Below, piece after piece: positions 19,326 through 31,800 of a DNA stretch of 64,000 bases. The DNA comes from Psychrobacter aquaticus CMS 56 (GTDB taxonomy: Bacteria > Pseudomonadota > Gammaproteobacteria > Pseudomonadales > Moraxellaceae): contig NZ_AUSW01000030.1 of the NCBI RefSeq assembly GCF_000471625.1, positions 62,001 to 126,000 on the forward strand, read 5' to 3'. The position numbers were made by a program, and so were the translations under genes. Position 1 is the first letter of the stretch; each line of letters starts with the position of its first letter. The notes below the pieces were generated by a model. It was not told the origin of the DNA. It saw only the letters and a list, made by a program, of their open reading frames with translations, and made no database searches.

Positions 19326-21803
19326 ATGTCTGCCGATACCATTGCCCGCACCGCCTTTAAACAAGGCACCAAACCTCTTTATGATTACGACAAACATTGG
19401 GCGAGCTGCTACGAGCCTGCACCTTATCTGCCCATGAGCCGCAAAGAGATGGACGATTTGGGCTGGGATGCCTGTGATGTCATTATCATCTCAGGGGATG
19501 CCTATGTCGATCATCCAAGCTTTGGCATGGCGATCATTGGTCGTCTATTAGAGTCGCAAGGCTTTCGCGTGGGTATCATTGCCCAGCCAGATTGGAAGAG
19601 CAAAGACGCCTTTATGGAACTGGGTAAACCTGTCTATGCCTATGGCGTGACCGCGGGCAACATGGACAGCATGATCAATCGCTACACTGCTGATCGCAAG
19701 ATTCGTAGTGATGATGCTTACTCTCCAGGAAACGTTGCCAATAAACGTCCTGACCGCGCGGCTATCGTCTATAGCCAGCGCTGCCGTGAAGCCTATCCTG
19801 ATGTGCCTATTATCTTGGGTGGTATTGAAGGCAGTTTACGCCGTATCGCGCATTATGATTATTGGTCAGACAAAGTCCGTCGTAGTATTTTAATGGATGC
19901 TCGTGCTGATGTTTTACTCTATGGTAATGCTGAGCGTGCCATCGTCGATGTGGTACACGGCCTATCGAAGGGCTATAGCTTTGAGCAAATGAGTAATCTG
20001 CGTGGTACGGCGTACCTGTTGACCCCAACGCGTCGTCATTGGCAAGCAGATATGACCGAGGTCGCAAGTAACGATGTCGATACCGTTGGTCGTGTCGATC
20101 CTATCATCAACCCATATGTGATGACCGAAGACGTCGATCAATGCTCCATTGAACAAGAAAAACCCTCTGATTCGCCTGTTGGACAAGCCATGCCTTCACA
20201 GTCGTCGAAGTCATCAATGTCCTCGCAGTATCAGGGCTTTGTCGCTGAACCAGTCACCAATAAAGTCATCAACGCGCATCAAGTCGACGAAGAAACGCAA
20301 GTGGTGCAAATGCGCGGCTTTGATAAGCCAATGACGGCACGTAAGCACAAGCTAAAAATGCCACCACGTGAAAAGACCGTCATTCGTCTGCCAGATTACG
20401 AGCACGTCAAATCTGACCCTGTGCTTTATGCCCATGCTAGCCGTATCTTGCATCTGGAGACCAATCCGGGTAATGCGCGTGCGCTTGTGCAGCGTCATAG
20501 CAGCGGTGCGGGTAATTCACACACCTCCATCGATGTTTGGCTCAATCCGCCACCAGTGCCACTCTCGACAGAAGAGATGGATTACGTGTTTGACTTGCCG
20601 TATGCACGCTTGCCGCATCCAAGCTATGGCGATGCGCGCATCCCTGCTTATGACATGATTAAGTTTTCGGTCAATATCATGCGCGGTTGTTTCGGTGGTT
20701 GTACTTTTTGCTCAATCACTGAGCACGAAGGTCGTATTATTCAAAGCCGTTCAGAAGAATCGATTTTGCGTGAAGTCGAAGCGATTCGCGATACTGCACC
20801 CAATTTTACTGGGGTGATATCTGACCTTGGTGGCCCAACAGCAAATATGTACCGCCTCAGCTGTAAAGATGAGACGATTGAAAAGAACTGCCGCAAGCCG
20901 TCTTGTGTCTATCCTGATGTCTGCGAAAACTTGCTGACCGATCACAGTAATTTGACCAAGCTTTATCGTAAAGCTCGTGATATCAAAGGCGTGAAAAAAA
21001 TCCTAATCGCGTCAGGCTTGCGTTATGATTTGGCAGTAAAAGATCCAGAATACGTCAAAGAATTGGTCAGTCATCATGTCGGCGGTTATCTAAAAATTGC
21101 TCCTGAGCATTCTGAAGAAGGTGTGCTATCGAAGATGATGAAGCCGGGCATGGGGAGCTATGATCAATTCAAGGCCATGTTCGAGCAATTCAGTCAGGAA
21201 GCTGGCAAAGAGCAATATCTGATTCCTTACTTTATCGCCGCCCATCCGGGCACCAAAGATGAAGACATGATGAATCTTGCGCTTTGGCTAAAAAATCATG
21301 GCTACCGCGCTGACCAAGTACAGGCGTTTTATCCAAGCCCAATGGCGACAGCGACCACCATGTATCACACGCACAAAGACCCACTACATAAGATCAGCCG
21401 TAGTGAAGGTGATATGGATATCGTCAAATCTGGTAAGCAGCGTAAATTGCACAAAGCATTTCTTCGCTATCATGATCCCAAAAACTGGGTCATGCTGCGT
21501 AAAGCGCTGCAAGATATGGGACGTAGTGATTTGATTGGCAAAAACCGTGGCTGCTTGATACCGCCATTTAACGCCAGCTTAGAAGGTCGCGATGCGGCGC
21601 AAGACAGCTATCAATCCGCGCGCAAAAAGAACAGTCGTCTTGGCAATGACTCGGTGAAGCGTAGCAATAACTCGGCAACCAGCGGCTCATCTACCAATCC
21701 TGCTGCTGGCAAAAACGCTGGCAGCAAGAACACCAAAAAACGCGTGAGCAAAGGCAACTTTCAGACGCAGCATACCGGTCTGCCACCGCGCAAAACTAAG
21801 TAA
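19326..21803 (+). CDS. YgiQ-family radical SAM protein
   Basis: A large iron-sulfur radical SAM protein of the YgiQ (UPF0313) family, function unassigned. The product of 825 aa has the YgiQ N-terminal domain ([18 protein letters not shown] near 50, [20 protein letters not shown] near 165). The radical SAM cluster motif CFGGCTFC is near residue 455, followed by [27 protein letters not shown], and a further Cys group, [12 protein letters not shown]. Compared with E. coli YgiQ it has a Ser/Gln-rich insertion (about 275-310) and a basic low-complexity tail of about 60 residues. A GGT-containing leader precedes the ATG. It is monocistronic with a strong terminator. Confidence 0.92.
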   Translation: MSADTIARTAFKQGTKPLYDYDKHWASCYEPAPYLPMSRKEMDDLGWDACDVIIISGDAYVDHPSFGMAIIGRLLESQGFRVGIIAQPDWKSKDAFMELGKPVYAYGVTAGNMDSMINRYTADRKIRSDDAYSPGNVANKRPDRAAIVYSQRCREAYPDVPIILGGIEGSLRRIAHYDYWSDKVRRSILMDARADVLLYGNAERAIVDVVHGLSKGYSFEQMSNLRGTAYLLTPTRRHWQADMTEVASNDVDTVGRVDPIINPYVMTEDVDQCSIEQEKPSDSPVGQAMPSQSSKSSMSSQYQGFVAEPVTNKVINAHQVDEETQVVQMRGFDKPMTARKHKLKMPPREKTVIRLPDYEHVKSDPVLYAHASRILHLETNPGNARALVQRHSSGAGNSHTSIDVWLNPPPVPLSTEEMDYVFDLPYARLPHPSYGDARIPAYDMIKFSVNIMRGCFGGCTFCSITEHEGRIIQSRSEESILREVEAIRDTAPNFTGVISDLGGPTANMYRLSCKDETIEKNCRKPSCVYPDVCENLLTDHSNLTKLYRKARDIKGVKKILIASGLRYDLAVKDPEYVKELVSHHVGGYLKIAPEHSEEGVLSKMMKPGMGSYDQFKAMFEQFSQEAGKEQYLIPYFIAAHPGTKDEDMMNLALWLKNHGYRADQVQAFYPSPMATATTMYHTHKDPLHKISRSEGDMDIVKSGKQRKLHKAFLRYHDPKNWVMLRKALQDMGRSDLIGKNRGCLIPPFNASLEGRDAAQDSYQSARKKNSRLGNDSVKRSNNSATSGSSTNPAAGKNAGSKNTKKRVSKGNFQTQHTGLPPRKTK

Positions 21804-21828
21804 TTAAAATATACTCGCTTAGATCCAC

Positions 21829-21867
21829 AAAAGCGCCTATCGACTAAAAATCGATAGGCGTTTTTTT
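21829..21867 (+). terminator. Terminator after ygiQ-like gene
   Basis: AAAAGCGCCTATCGA and TCGATAGGCGTTTTTTT form a 13-bp GC-containing stem with a T-run, 25 bp past the stop codon. Confidence 0.92.
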
Positions 21868-22089
21868 ACGTGTATTAGATTATCTAACAATTCAATGAGT
21901 CAGGCTGATATATACGCCAAGGCACTATACATATCACGTTACATTACTCAGTGATTACGTAACTCAGCAAATACGTCACAAACAATTTCTAACAATATCT
22001 GCGAACCCTTTTGGTTACCATAAGCGCTATATGCTTAACGCATTATTAAATAGAAATACATTATCATTCTGAACTTTTTGGAGAAACCC

Positions 22090-22503
22090 ATGAATACATT
22101 AACCAAAATTGCGACTGCCTTACCTGCCCTTGCCCTACTAAGCGCCTGTGCGACCACTGCGCCTACCACGCCAAATGCTTCAGAAACGCCTGTCAAAGAT
22201 AGCATGCCCGATGCGGCTTATGATCGTATGGCAGCAGCGCCTTATACTTGCACTGATGACAGCACAATCATGGCAAAACAGTCTATTAATAAAAAACAAG
22301 CCATGGTGAATGCGACTTTGCCAAAAGTAAAATGGGCAGAGCAAAAGATTGTCTTAAATGGCGGTGTGCAAGGTGATGTCGCAAGCTATGTCAACGACTC
22401 AAACCCAGAAGCAACCTATGCATGGCACATGAAAGGCGATAAAGGCATCTTTGCCATCAAATGGGCAAACGGTAAAGAATACCAAGTAAACTGCCAAATC
22501 TAA
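22090..22503 (+). CDS. Small lipoprotein, possible MliC-type lysozyme inhibitor
   Basis: Predicted outer membrane lipoprotein of 137 aa with signal MNTLTKIATALPALALLSAC (lipobox LSAC). The start at 22090 has GGAG about 7 bases upstream; the in-frame Met at 22078 lacks a site. The C-terminal part, from YTCTDDSTIMAKQ through LPKVKWAEQKIVL and YAWHMKGDKGIFAIKW to a final Cys (YQVNC), resembles the MliC/PliC C-type lysozyme inhibitor fold: Cys near the start, a W..KG strand and a terminal Cys. This assignment is from pattern only. A terminator follows. Confidence 0.65.
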   Translation: MNTLTKIATALPALALLSACATTAPTTPNASETPVKDSMPDAAYDRMAAAPYTCTDDSTIMAKQSINKKQAMVNATLPKVKWAEQKIVLNGGVQGDVASYVNDSNPEATYAWHMKGDKGIFAIKWANGKEYQVNCQI

Positions 22504-22541
22504 TTGGCCAAAAACAAAGAGTGGCAGTAGTAAGAATAAAT

Positions 22542-22574
22542 AAAAAACAGTCATCATCAGATGGCTGTTTTTTT
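22542..22574 (+). terminator. Terminator after the MliC-like gene
   Basis: AAAAAACAGTCAT and ATGGCTGTTTTTTT form a stem with one G-T pair, followed by a T-run. Confidence 0.85.
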
Positions 22575-22670
22575 GTGCGTGTTCATCGACGCTTTGGTAC
22601 TTTTACCTAGAGAAGCGTCACGAAACCTGTCAAAATAGCGTTTATACATCTATACATCGCAGTCCTCTAC

Positions 22671-22696
22671 TTATTTTATAGTGGATTGACGATATA
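22671..22696. repeat. Solo right end of the TATAGTC repeat family
   Basis: TTATTTTATAGTGGATTGAC is identical over 20 bases to the right end of copy 1 (6620-6643). No core or left end is visible nearby. It sits just upstream of the following lipoprotein gene and may contribute its promoter. Confidence 0.6.
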
Positions 22697-22732
22697 AAAT
22701 GGTTTATGACCAATCACTCAGAGGATACATCG

Positions 22733-23275
22733 ATGGCTAAGCGTCTAATAAACATGATAGTAATTGCTACTACAAGTCTGTGGGCGCTGACAGGATGCGA
22801 CAACGGTGCGGAGACTAGCAACCAAACCACTGAGCCCGCAGCCACAACGGCAGCCCCCTCTGCATCGACTGCAGCCACAAACACCATCAATTGGTCATTG
22901 GTCGCCAGTGGTGAGACGCCTGCTGACCGCGCCAGTTATCAGTATCCGTTTGCACTCGACAGTCAAAACGTTCGTGATTATGCCGATTATTTCAAAGTGG
23001 ATAACGCCACTGCTCAGCACAATCTCACTATCAGTATGGCGAGTAACGAAGCGCTATCAAAAGCCCTAGATCAGCTGAGTGAAACCTATGTCTCACATGA
23101 GGTAATCGATAGCGAGGACATGAAGCTTGTCATTCATACCACACCCGATGTCGCTGCCAGTAGCTATGATTATGTACTTTCCGATGACTTCGCCAAAGGT
23201 TTGGTATTACCCATTGAGATAAAACCTGATGGTAAGAAAGGTGATGTGAAGGCGCATGGAGAAATGGTGGAGTAA
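22733..23275 (+). CDS. Predicted lipoprotein, unknown function
   Basis: Not recognised. The product of 180 aa starts at the ATG at 22733, which has AGAGGA about 7 bases upstream. An in-frame Met at 22706 lacks one. The signal sequence ends in the lipobox LTGC near residue 21, followed by a Thr/Ala/Pro-rich linker typical of exported lipoproteins. The mature domain is acidic with no cysteines and no obvious catalytic motif. A strong hairpin separates it from the converging TPR/DUF2971 gene. Confidence 0.65.
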   Translation: MAKRLINMIVIATTSLWALTGCDNGAETSNQTTEPAATTAAPSASTAATNTINWSLVASGETPADRASYQYPFALDSQNVRDYADYFKVDNATAQHNLTISMASNEALSKALDQLSETYVSHEVIDSEDMKLVIHTTPDVAASSYDYVLSDDFAKGLVLPIEIKPDGKKGDVKAHGEMVE

Positions 23276-23278
23276 AGA

Positions 23279-23319
23279 TTAGTAGCGTGTGTTTTGTTTT
23301 CATCACACACGCTACTAAG
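23279..23319. terminator. Hairpin between converging genes
   Basis: TTAGTAGCGTGTGT and ACACACGCTACTAA form a perfect 14-bp stem with a 12-base loop. It lacks a long T-run, so terminator function is likely from position but not certain. Confidence 0.65.
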
Positions 23320-23323
23320 GGAA

Positions 23324-25237
23324 CTAAGTCTGACGATATGGGTTGTTTGATAGCTCAATCTTTACATTTGTATCGCAAAGTAGCTTAGCTAAATAAGGTT
23401 GGTACTGAGTTGCAGCGGGTGCGATGTATATTTTGTCCAAATGTGCTTTTACCTTTGGCTCATACTCGACATATAGAAATCTTCCAAATTCCATCTTTAC
23501 TTTTTTATCATCAAGTGAAGTCATATAAACCATACGGCACTCTTGCTCTTCTTGAAATGCTGAATGTTTTATAAGGTATTTCAGAGGTAAAAGAATTTCG
23601 TTTAATAAAACTTCTATCTTACCTGACAAGCTTGCGTTTTTTTTCTCAATCTCAATCACTTTTTCAGTAATAGTTCTATAATCACTTTGAAGATCTATAA
23701 AGACACTTCTAAAATCTTCAGTCTTTTTATCAATAAAATTTTGATATCTCTCCCATTCGTATTCAGCTTTACTTATCTGTCCGCTTTTCACTTGTACAGT
23801 TTCGTTGTTAAACTCTCTAAAAAACGTTAAACGATTACGCTGAGCTAAATGAATGTAATCAGACGTAGGATCAAGATAGACACATCTCATTACTGGCTGC
23901 TTATTTATTCTTTCTACAGCTTTTTCGCCAGTACTTCCCTGAATAGAAGTTACATTTATTTTTTGTAAACTATCTTCAAATGCTACGTAAGACAACCCTG
24001 CGGTAGAATCATGTTTTTGAAAAAATTTTTGATTAAATACCAAACTAATTCCTGAGGCTTCTTTATTATCTTGTTTACCGTATAGCCTGAACTGGTTAAG
24101 ACTATCGTGGTTGAAGGTAAAGCAACTAATAAAAGCATGTAAATCTTCATCAAATTGAGAATTATATGATAATCCCTCTTTGATCCCTTTTAGATAATTC
24201 AAAAGCAGTTTGCCTTCACTAGGATCATTTACGTTATTTATAGTGTTCAGACGAAATGAGCTTGGTTGTTCTTTTCCTTTTTCTATATCTAGTAATTTAT
24301 TTGTTGTATCTGTACCAGTATAGTGAGCTAGTTTACGTTCTACAGGCTTATTGTCAGTTACTCTATGGCTAAAATCCACTTTAAGTATTTCAATAATCTC
24401 AGTAGTATGAATGAATAGTAGTAATAAATATTTTCCAATATCAGTAGAGGAAGTCTTAAGCAATCTACAGATTTTTTCTAGACATCGCTTTTCATATTGA
24501 TACCCATTTACGATTTTTTTAAGTGCATTCTCAGCTCTATTAATATCTTGATACTGCGTATTTTCCAACGATACTGTACAAATATTGTATTGAGCACGAT
24601 TGAATGCTTCTAAAGAATCTTTAGCTTCTATCTTTTCCCATGTCTCTAAAGCTTCATAAGTACTGTCTTTGATGTTTAGACTAACGCCTAGATTAAACTG
24701 TGCAAGTGCATATATCTCAAGGGCATCTTTCTTTTCTATATTACGCCATGCTTGAATAGCATTGTCTTCTTGACCTTCTTTAACAAGTCGAGAAGCTAGA
24801 TTGTATTGTGCTCTAGCATATGCCTCTGGACTACCGTTTTTCTTGACCTTACCCCACGCTTTTTTTGCTTCCTTAAACTCACCTAAGTCATTTTTTATGC
24901 TGCCAATATTATACTGTGCTCTAGAATATATCTCTGAAGAGTCTGCTTCTATTTCCGACCATATTTTTAGAGCTTCTTTAGTTTTGTCTTGTTCTTCATA
25001 AACAGCAGCAATATTATATTGTGCTTTTTTATAATGTTCTCTATTGTCCTGAGGCTCAATTAATTTACTGACTCTAACAGCTTCATCAAGCAATCCATGC
25101 TTATAGAATATTTCAGCCAGCTTTCTCTGGGCAAGTGAAAATTGCTTATCACTCTCGCTCTTACGCGTCACTTTCTGCAACTCTTCAATCTCTTTACGAG
25201 TTATTTCGTCCAAACCTTCTATATCATCAATACTCAT
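23324..25237 (-). CDS. TPR-repeat protein with DUF2971-like domain
   Basis: The product of about 637 aa has two parts. Residues 37-250 are six tandem 35-36-residue repeats beginning (A)QYNI/L, with a conserved W..IE in the second helix. They are TPR-like protein-binding repeats. Residues about 300-600 resemble DUF2971: an AHYTGTDTTNKLLD start, RLNTINNVNDPSEG, FISCFTFNHDSLNQFRLYG and a GISLVF strand, then an acidic charged C-terminus. DUF2971 has no established activity known to me. The gene starts directly after the ligA TAG (GTG at 25240 or ATG at 25237), with its GGGGAG ribosome site inside the ligA 3' end, so the two are coupled. It is AT-richer than its neighbours, suggesting acquisition. 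No signal peptide is present. Confidence 0.75.
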   Translation of the reverse strand: MSIDDIEGLDEITRKEIEELQKVTRKSESDKQFSLAQRKLAEIFYKHGLLDEAVRVSKLIEPQDNREHYKKAQYNIAAVYEEQDKTKEALKIWSEIEADSSEIYSRAQYNIGSIKNDLGEFKEAKKAWGKVKKNGSPEAYARAQYNLASRLVKEGQEDNAIQAWRNIEKKDALEIYALAQFNLGVSLNIKDSTYEALETWEKIEAKDSLEAFNRAQYNICTVSLENTQYQDINRAENALKKIVNGYQYEKRCLEKICRLLKTSSTDIGKYLLLLFIHTTEIIEILKVDFSHRVTDNKPVERKLAHYTGTDTTNKLLDIEKGKEQPSSFRLNTINNVNDPSEGKLLLNYLKGIKEGLSYNSQFDEDLHAFISCFTFNHDSLNQFRLYGKQDNKEASGISLVFNQKFFQKHDSTAGLSYVAFEDSLQKINVTSIQGSTGEKAVERINKQPVMRCVYLDPTSDYIHLAQRNRLTFFREFNNETVQVKSGQISKAEYEWERYQNFIDKKTEDFRSVFIDLQSDYRTITEKVIEIEKKNASLSGKIEVLLNEILLPLKYLIKHSAFQEEQECRMVYMTSLDDKKVKMEFGRFLYVEYEPKVKAHLDKIYIAPAATQYQPYLAKLLCDTNVKIELSNNPYRQT

Positions 25238-25240
25238 CAC

Positions 25241-27385
<2,145 letters not shown>

Positions 27386-27453
27386 TCAAGATGTCGATAT
27401 GATACCAAGTTTGTAGGTTGCTCGGACAATATTTTACAGAAACTGAAAGCCAT

Positions 27454-27494
27454 TAAAAAAGGCAAATAACGTTTATCGCTATTTGCCTTTTTAA
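27454..27494 (-). terminator. Terminator between zipA and ligA
   Basis: AAAAAAGGCAAATA and TATTTGCCTTTTT form an AT-rich but long stem downstream of zipA. T-runs occur in both orientations. It would partly uncouple ligA from smc-zipA. Confidence 0.8.
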
Positions 27495-27531
27495 AACTCA
27501 GAACCACTTTTAACTGTTGGTTTGTTTAGCC

Positions 27532-27561
27532 TTCAAGCGCTTAATCTTCAAACGCTTAACC
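27532..27561. repeat. 15-bp tandem repeat across the zipA stop codon
   Basis: TTCAAGCGCTTAATC and TTCAAACGCTTAACC are adjacent, with a further partial unit on each side. Because the period is a multiple of three, each unit carries a TAA in the zipA frame. Confidence 0.6.
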
Positions 27562-28563
27562 TTCATAGTCGCGGACTTGGTTGCGCAGCTGTTGTTTGTA
27601 TTCAGGCGTGATCGGTTCGTTTTCTTCATCCAAAATAATAGCATCCAAATCACTTGCCATCATATAGGCGATGCTCATCATACTATCGAAACTGCGTACC
27701 GCTTGTGGATGCGGCAAGGATAAGAACACCACCACACCATTGTAAGTATTGGTCGCCACGCTATGCGGATCAAAAGGCGCGATACCGCTGTCGGTGATGC
27801 CCATCATACTAAACCATAGTATACCAGTACCGTCTTTTTGCTCATAGCGATGGAACATATTCATGGCACCATAGCGCAGACCATATTTATCAATTAACGC
27901 CAACAAATCACGACCACGAATGACTGCTGCTGGACGGTCACGGTATTGATGCGGCAAGATGGTGATATTGATGTTGTCTTTGGCATTGATCAACGGGCCA
28001 TTTTGCCCTTCATCGACAGGCTCTGACAGATGTTGATCGAGTATCGGACTGTTATTGTCAAAGCTTGGCTCTTCTGCTGTATCAATCGCTGGCATCAGAC
28101 CATCGGTCGCCGACATCAGGCTCGAAAAGGCATCAGGCTCTTGCTCGATGTACATTTGTTCAGCCGCTTCTGCAAACTCCGTATCGTCAGTCTGCTGTTG
28201 CTCATCTTGCCAGCGAGCATAATCCTCATCTGCCTCGATATCATTGCTCACATCATCACGTTGGGCGGTCAGTTGCGCATCGACATTGGTATGCTGCTGG
28301 GTCAAAGGCGCTTCTTCAACGACCGCATTCAAATAACTGCGATCAGGGCCGATACTCGTCTCGCCAGCAACCGTATCATCCAAATCTGGCTGATCGATGA
28401 TATTGCGCTCATGACGCGGTATGATCGGGATACCGTTTTTATCATAATTGACCGCGGCAGCCTCAGCACCTTTGCGGCGCTTGAAACTACGAATGACCAT
28501 AAATAGCCCTGCGAGCACGATAAATGCGGCAATGGCAATCAATACAAACTGAATAGCGGTCAT
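27556..28563 (-). CDS. zipA: Cell division protein ZipA
   Basis: Inner membrane anchor that binds the FtsZ C-terminus and stabilises the Z-ring. The product of 335 aa has an N-out membrane helix (about 4-25, QFVLIAIAAFIVLAGLFMVI), a basic stop RSFKRRKG, a long acidic Gln/Asp-rich linker (about 40-195), and a C-terminal FtsZ-binding domain (about 200-330). That domain contains LIDKYGLRYGAMNMFHRYE and LPHPQAVRSFDSMMSIA. It is downstream of smc and upstream of ligA, the expected context. Confidence 0.94.
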   Translation of the reverse strand: MTAIQFVLIAIAAFIVLAGLFMVIRSFKRRKGAEAAAVNYDKNGIPIIPRHERNIIDQPDLDDTVAGETSIGPDRSYLNAVVEEAPLTQQHTNVDAQLTAQRDDVSNDIEADEDYARWQDEQQQTDDTEFAEAAEQMYIEQEPDAFSSLMSATDGLMPAIDTAEEPSFDNNSPILDQHLSEPVDEGQNGPLINAKDNINITILPHQYRDRPAAVIRGRDLLALIDKYGLRYGAMNMFHRYEQKDGTGILWFSMMGITDSGIAPFDPHSVATNTYNGVVVFLSLPHPQAVRSFDSMMSIAYMMASDLDAIILDEENEPITPEYKQQLRNQVRDYEG

Positions 28564-28753
28564 GAGAAATACATCCTAATATATGACAAAAGGGAACACA
28601 CAAGAGAGGATAAATGGCAATAGTCTAGCATGGCTAATTACTATCGTCACCATATAGTCATCGTTTATCGTTCACCCGACACACTTGCGTTACGTTATCC
28701 TCTCAGCCTTGACGATATCATCCGCAATGACTGCCTCTAATTTGCATTTTGTA

Positions 28754-28780
28754 CTAGGGCGAGTCTTCAATTCAGTCGAT
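28754..28780. repeat. Solo CTAGGGCG repeat end
   Basis: CTAGGGCGAGTCTTCAATTC and the following bases match the outer end of the 14.6-kb element and the fragment at 47614. No partner end is nearby. Likely a relic, in the zipA-smc gap. Confidence 0.45.
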
Positions 28781-28830
28781 TATTCTCTAAATGGGCTAAA
28801 AATGAGTACATACCCTAATTGGCATTGCCA

Positions 28831-31800
28831 TTAATTAGCAATATAGCGTTCGGCCTCATCGAGTGAGACGCTGACCAAAGTGGATATGCCTGCGCTTGGC
28901 ATCGTGACGCCTTTTAGCTCATCAGCAATCTGCATCGTCAGCTTATTATGACTGATAAAAATAAACTGCAAGTCATCTGCTAATTCATGAATGAGGCTGG
29001 TAAAGCGGGCAACATTGGCATCATCAAGTGGCGCATCGACTTCATCTAACACACAAAATGGTGCGGGATGCTGCTTAAATATCGCAAAAATCAAGCTCAG
29101 TGCCGTGAGGGTTTTTTCGCCGCCTGAGAGTACAGCAAGTCGGCTATTGCGTTTGCCTTTTGGCTGTGCCATTAAGGTAAGCCCTGCCCGCCACTGTTCG
29201 GCTTTGTGTTTATCAGCGGGTATATGGGCTGGCATATCGTCCGTGTTCAAGGTCAAGCTCGCTTGCCCGCCACCGAAAACTTTGGCAAATAAATTGGCAA
29301 GCTCATTATTGACCGCATCTAGCGTTTGCATAAACAGCGTCTTAGTGGTTTCGTCAATCGACGCAATCGCTTGGGTCAAGGTATCCATACTCGCCGCAAT
29401 GTCTGAGGTCTGCTGCGCTAATGGCTCTAAGCGTTCATTGACCTCTGCTAATTCTGCCACAGCCGCCAGATTGACCGCGCCAATTTTGCCCAATTGCTGC
29501 TCAAGCTTGGCATACTCGCTCTCAAGCTCAGCGATTTTATTAGGACGCACGCGGCGATCATGGGCGATAAAATCTGCCAATATATTTGAGACACTTATAT
29601 TTGAAACACTGGTTTTCTGCGATGCTACCTCTGATGGCGTTTTATCCTTATCACTCAAACGATGATAAGCCGCGAGCGCGTCCTGCGTCTGACTGCTGGC
29701 ATCATCCAAACGTGCGGTGCTTAGTGCCAGCTCAGTCGCATGCTGGGCGAGCGTACTTTGCTGAGTTTGTAGCGCGTTTTGCAGGGTATCTAGCGTTGCC
29801 TGCTGCTCGGTATAGTCCTGCTTTAGCGCAGTCAACGCCGTCTCGCGCTCTGCCAATAATGCCTGCTGCGCATCACGTGCGACTTGTGCTTTTTGCAATG
29901 CTGCTTGCAACGTTGGCAGCTTATTCTGCTGTTGCTTATGATCCGCTTTTAGACGTTGCTCGCTTTGTCGCGACTGGTCATGTTGCTGGGTCGCTCGTGC
30001 GAGACTGTTGACACTGTGTTCAAGCCGCATCTCACTTTGTTGAATGCGCAGCTGGAGTGTCTGCCAAGCATCGTCATCCGTTTGACGCGTGCGGGCAAGC
30101 TCACTGCGCTCGGCTTGCAACTGCTGGCTTGTCGACCGTGCCTCGGCTATTTTTGATGTCAGCGCTGCCAGCTCACTTTGAATACGCTGCTCATCATGAT
30201 TCAGCGTCTGTAGCTCTTGCGCCAATTCTTGCTGCTCTTGCTCGAGTGTGGTTTGATCCGCCTGTAGACGTTGGCTGTCAGCGAACAGGCGCTCAGCGCG
30301 CTCAGCATTGGCGTGCTGGGTGGTGAGTTGCTGTTGACACTGATGTTTATCACGGGTTAGCTGCTCTGCTTGCGCGCGCGTTTCTTCGATATTGACCAGC
30401 ACAGCATCATAATCACGCTGATTTTTAGTGATGAGCTGCTGTTGATCTTGTATGGTGGTTTCAAGTTCCTCAAGCAGTTCCTCTAGCGCTTGCAAACGTG
30501 TGCGCTGCTGCAAACGCTGCGTTAGGAAGTGACTGTTTTGATCGTTTTGACCCGCTTGTGCCCCAGCAAATTTGTGTAGATTTATCGTCCCTTGACGACT
30601 GATAACCCAACCATCTGCTGTCAGCAAAATGGCTGATACTGGTAAAACTTTTAAGACGTCTGCAAGTGCTGCCAGCGTTTGCTGATTATTGGCGTCAAAT
30701 TGCCCAGTGTATAGATAGCATTGCTGCCAAAGCGCCAATGTAGGCTGCGTAATCAGCTCGGATAACGGCCATACTTTATCAGCAAGTTCCTCAGATAAAG
30801 AATCTGACAAAGCATCTGGTAAAACACTGACAAACGAGCTTTCTTTACTCGCATTTTGCGCAATAGGCAACCACAAGCTATGTCCAGTCTCTACTGACGG
30901 TTTGTCTTTTTTATTGATATGCTGGTTTTGCCCGTTTTGATAAGTAAGCAAATCAGTTAGGTCATGTTCAAGCACTTGCCATAGACTGGTTATTTTTTGA
31001 GCACTGCCATTAACATTTCCATCAGCATTGCCATGGTCAACGCTTGGACAGTTGCGCTTATGAGAAATCAGGACATGACTGTCTAACCACAGCGCCAACA
31101 CACTATCGAGTAACTGTGCGTGGGCTTGCCCAGTGGCACTTAACTCAATTTGCTCACGCAGTGTCGTGATGGCAAGCTCGTTATAGCTGTTGGTGACATT
31201 GCTGCTGGTAACATTGTTGTCTAAGCTCGCTTCTGCATGATTGGCGTGCTGTTGCGATTTTGGCGTAGGCTTGGGATGCAATATTTGATGCAGGGTATCG
31301 TACTCGCCTGCTAGTAGTGCATGACGCTTTTCTTGCTCGCTCAACTCACGCTGCTGTACTTTCAGACGTTGCTGCAAATCGTGCGCCTGCGGCTGTAATT
31401 CAGACAAACGTTCCTCGACGCTGTCTTGTTGCCGTTCAATCTGCTGTAACTGTTTTTTTAGCGCCGTAATTTGCGCCTCTGCGGTTTGGGGTAAAACTTG
31501 TGCCATCGAATTGTCTTGTGCACCAGCGCTATGAGATGCCGATAGTGACTGCTCTAATTGCTGCCATAAATGTTGCCAATTCTGCTGGCGACGCTGCCAT
31601 TTGTCATGGCTTTGCTGGTGTCGCCGTTTGGCTTGTTCATTAATGGCTTGCTGCTGCTCAAGCGTGCGCGCCTTGTCTTGTAAGCGCGATAATTGATGTT
31701 GCGCTTCATGCCATGCGCGCTGCAATGGCTGCTCATTGCGTTTATACGTGTCACGTTTACTCGTCAGATCAGCCAGCTGTGGACGCAATTTTTCTAAGTC

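Noticed and set aside
28991-29665. A 224-codon frame antisense to smc
   Set aside because: Product of codon bias opposite a strongly supported coiled-coil gene; no ribosome site or family.
30586-31450. smc hinge considered as a pseudogene or frameshift
   Set aside because: The frame is continuous for 1339 codons with intact Walker A, signature and Walker B motifs.
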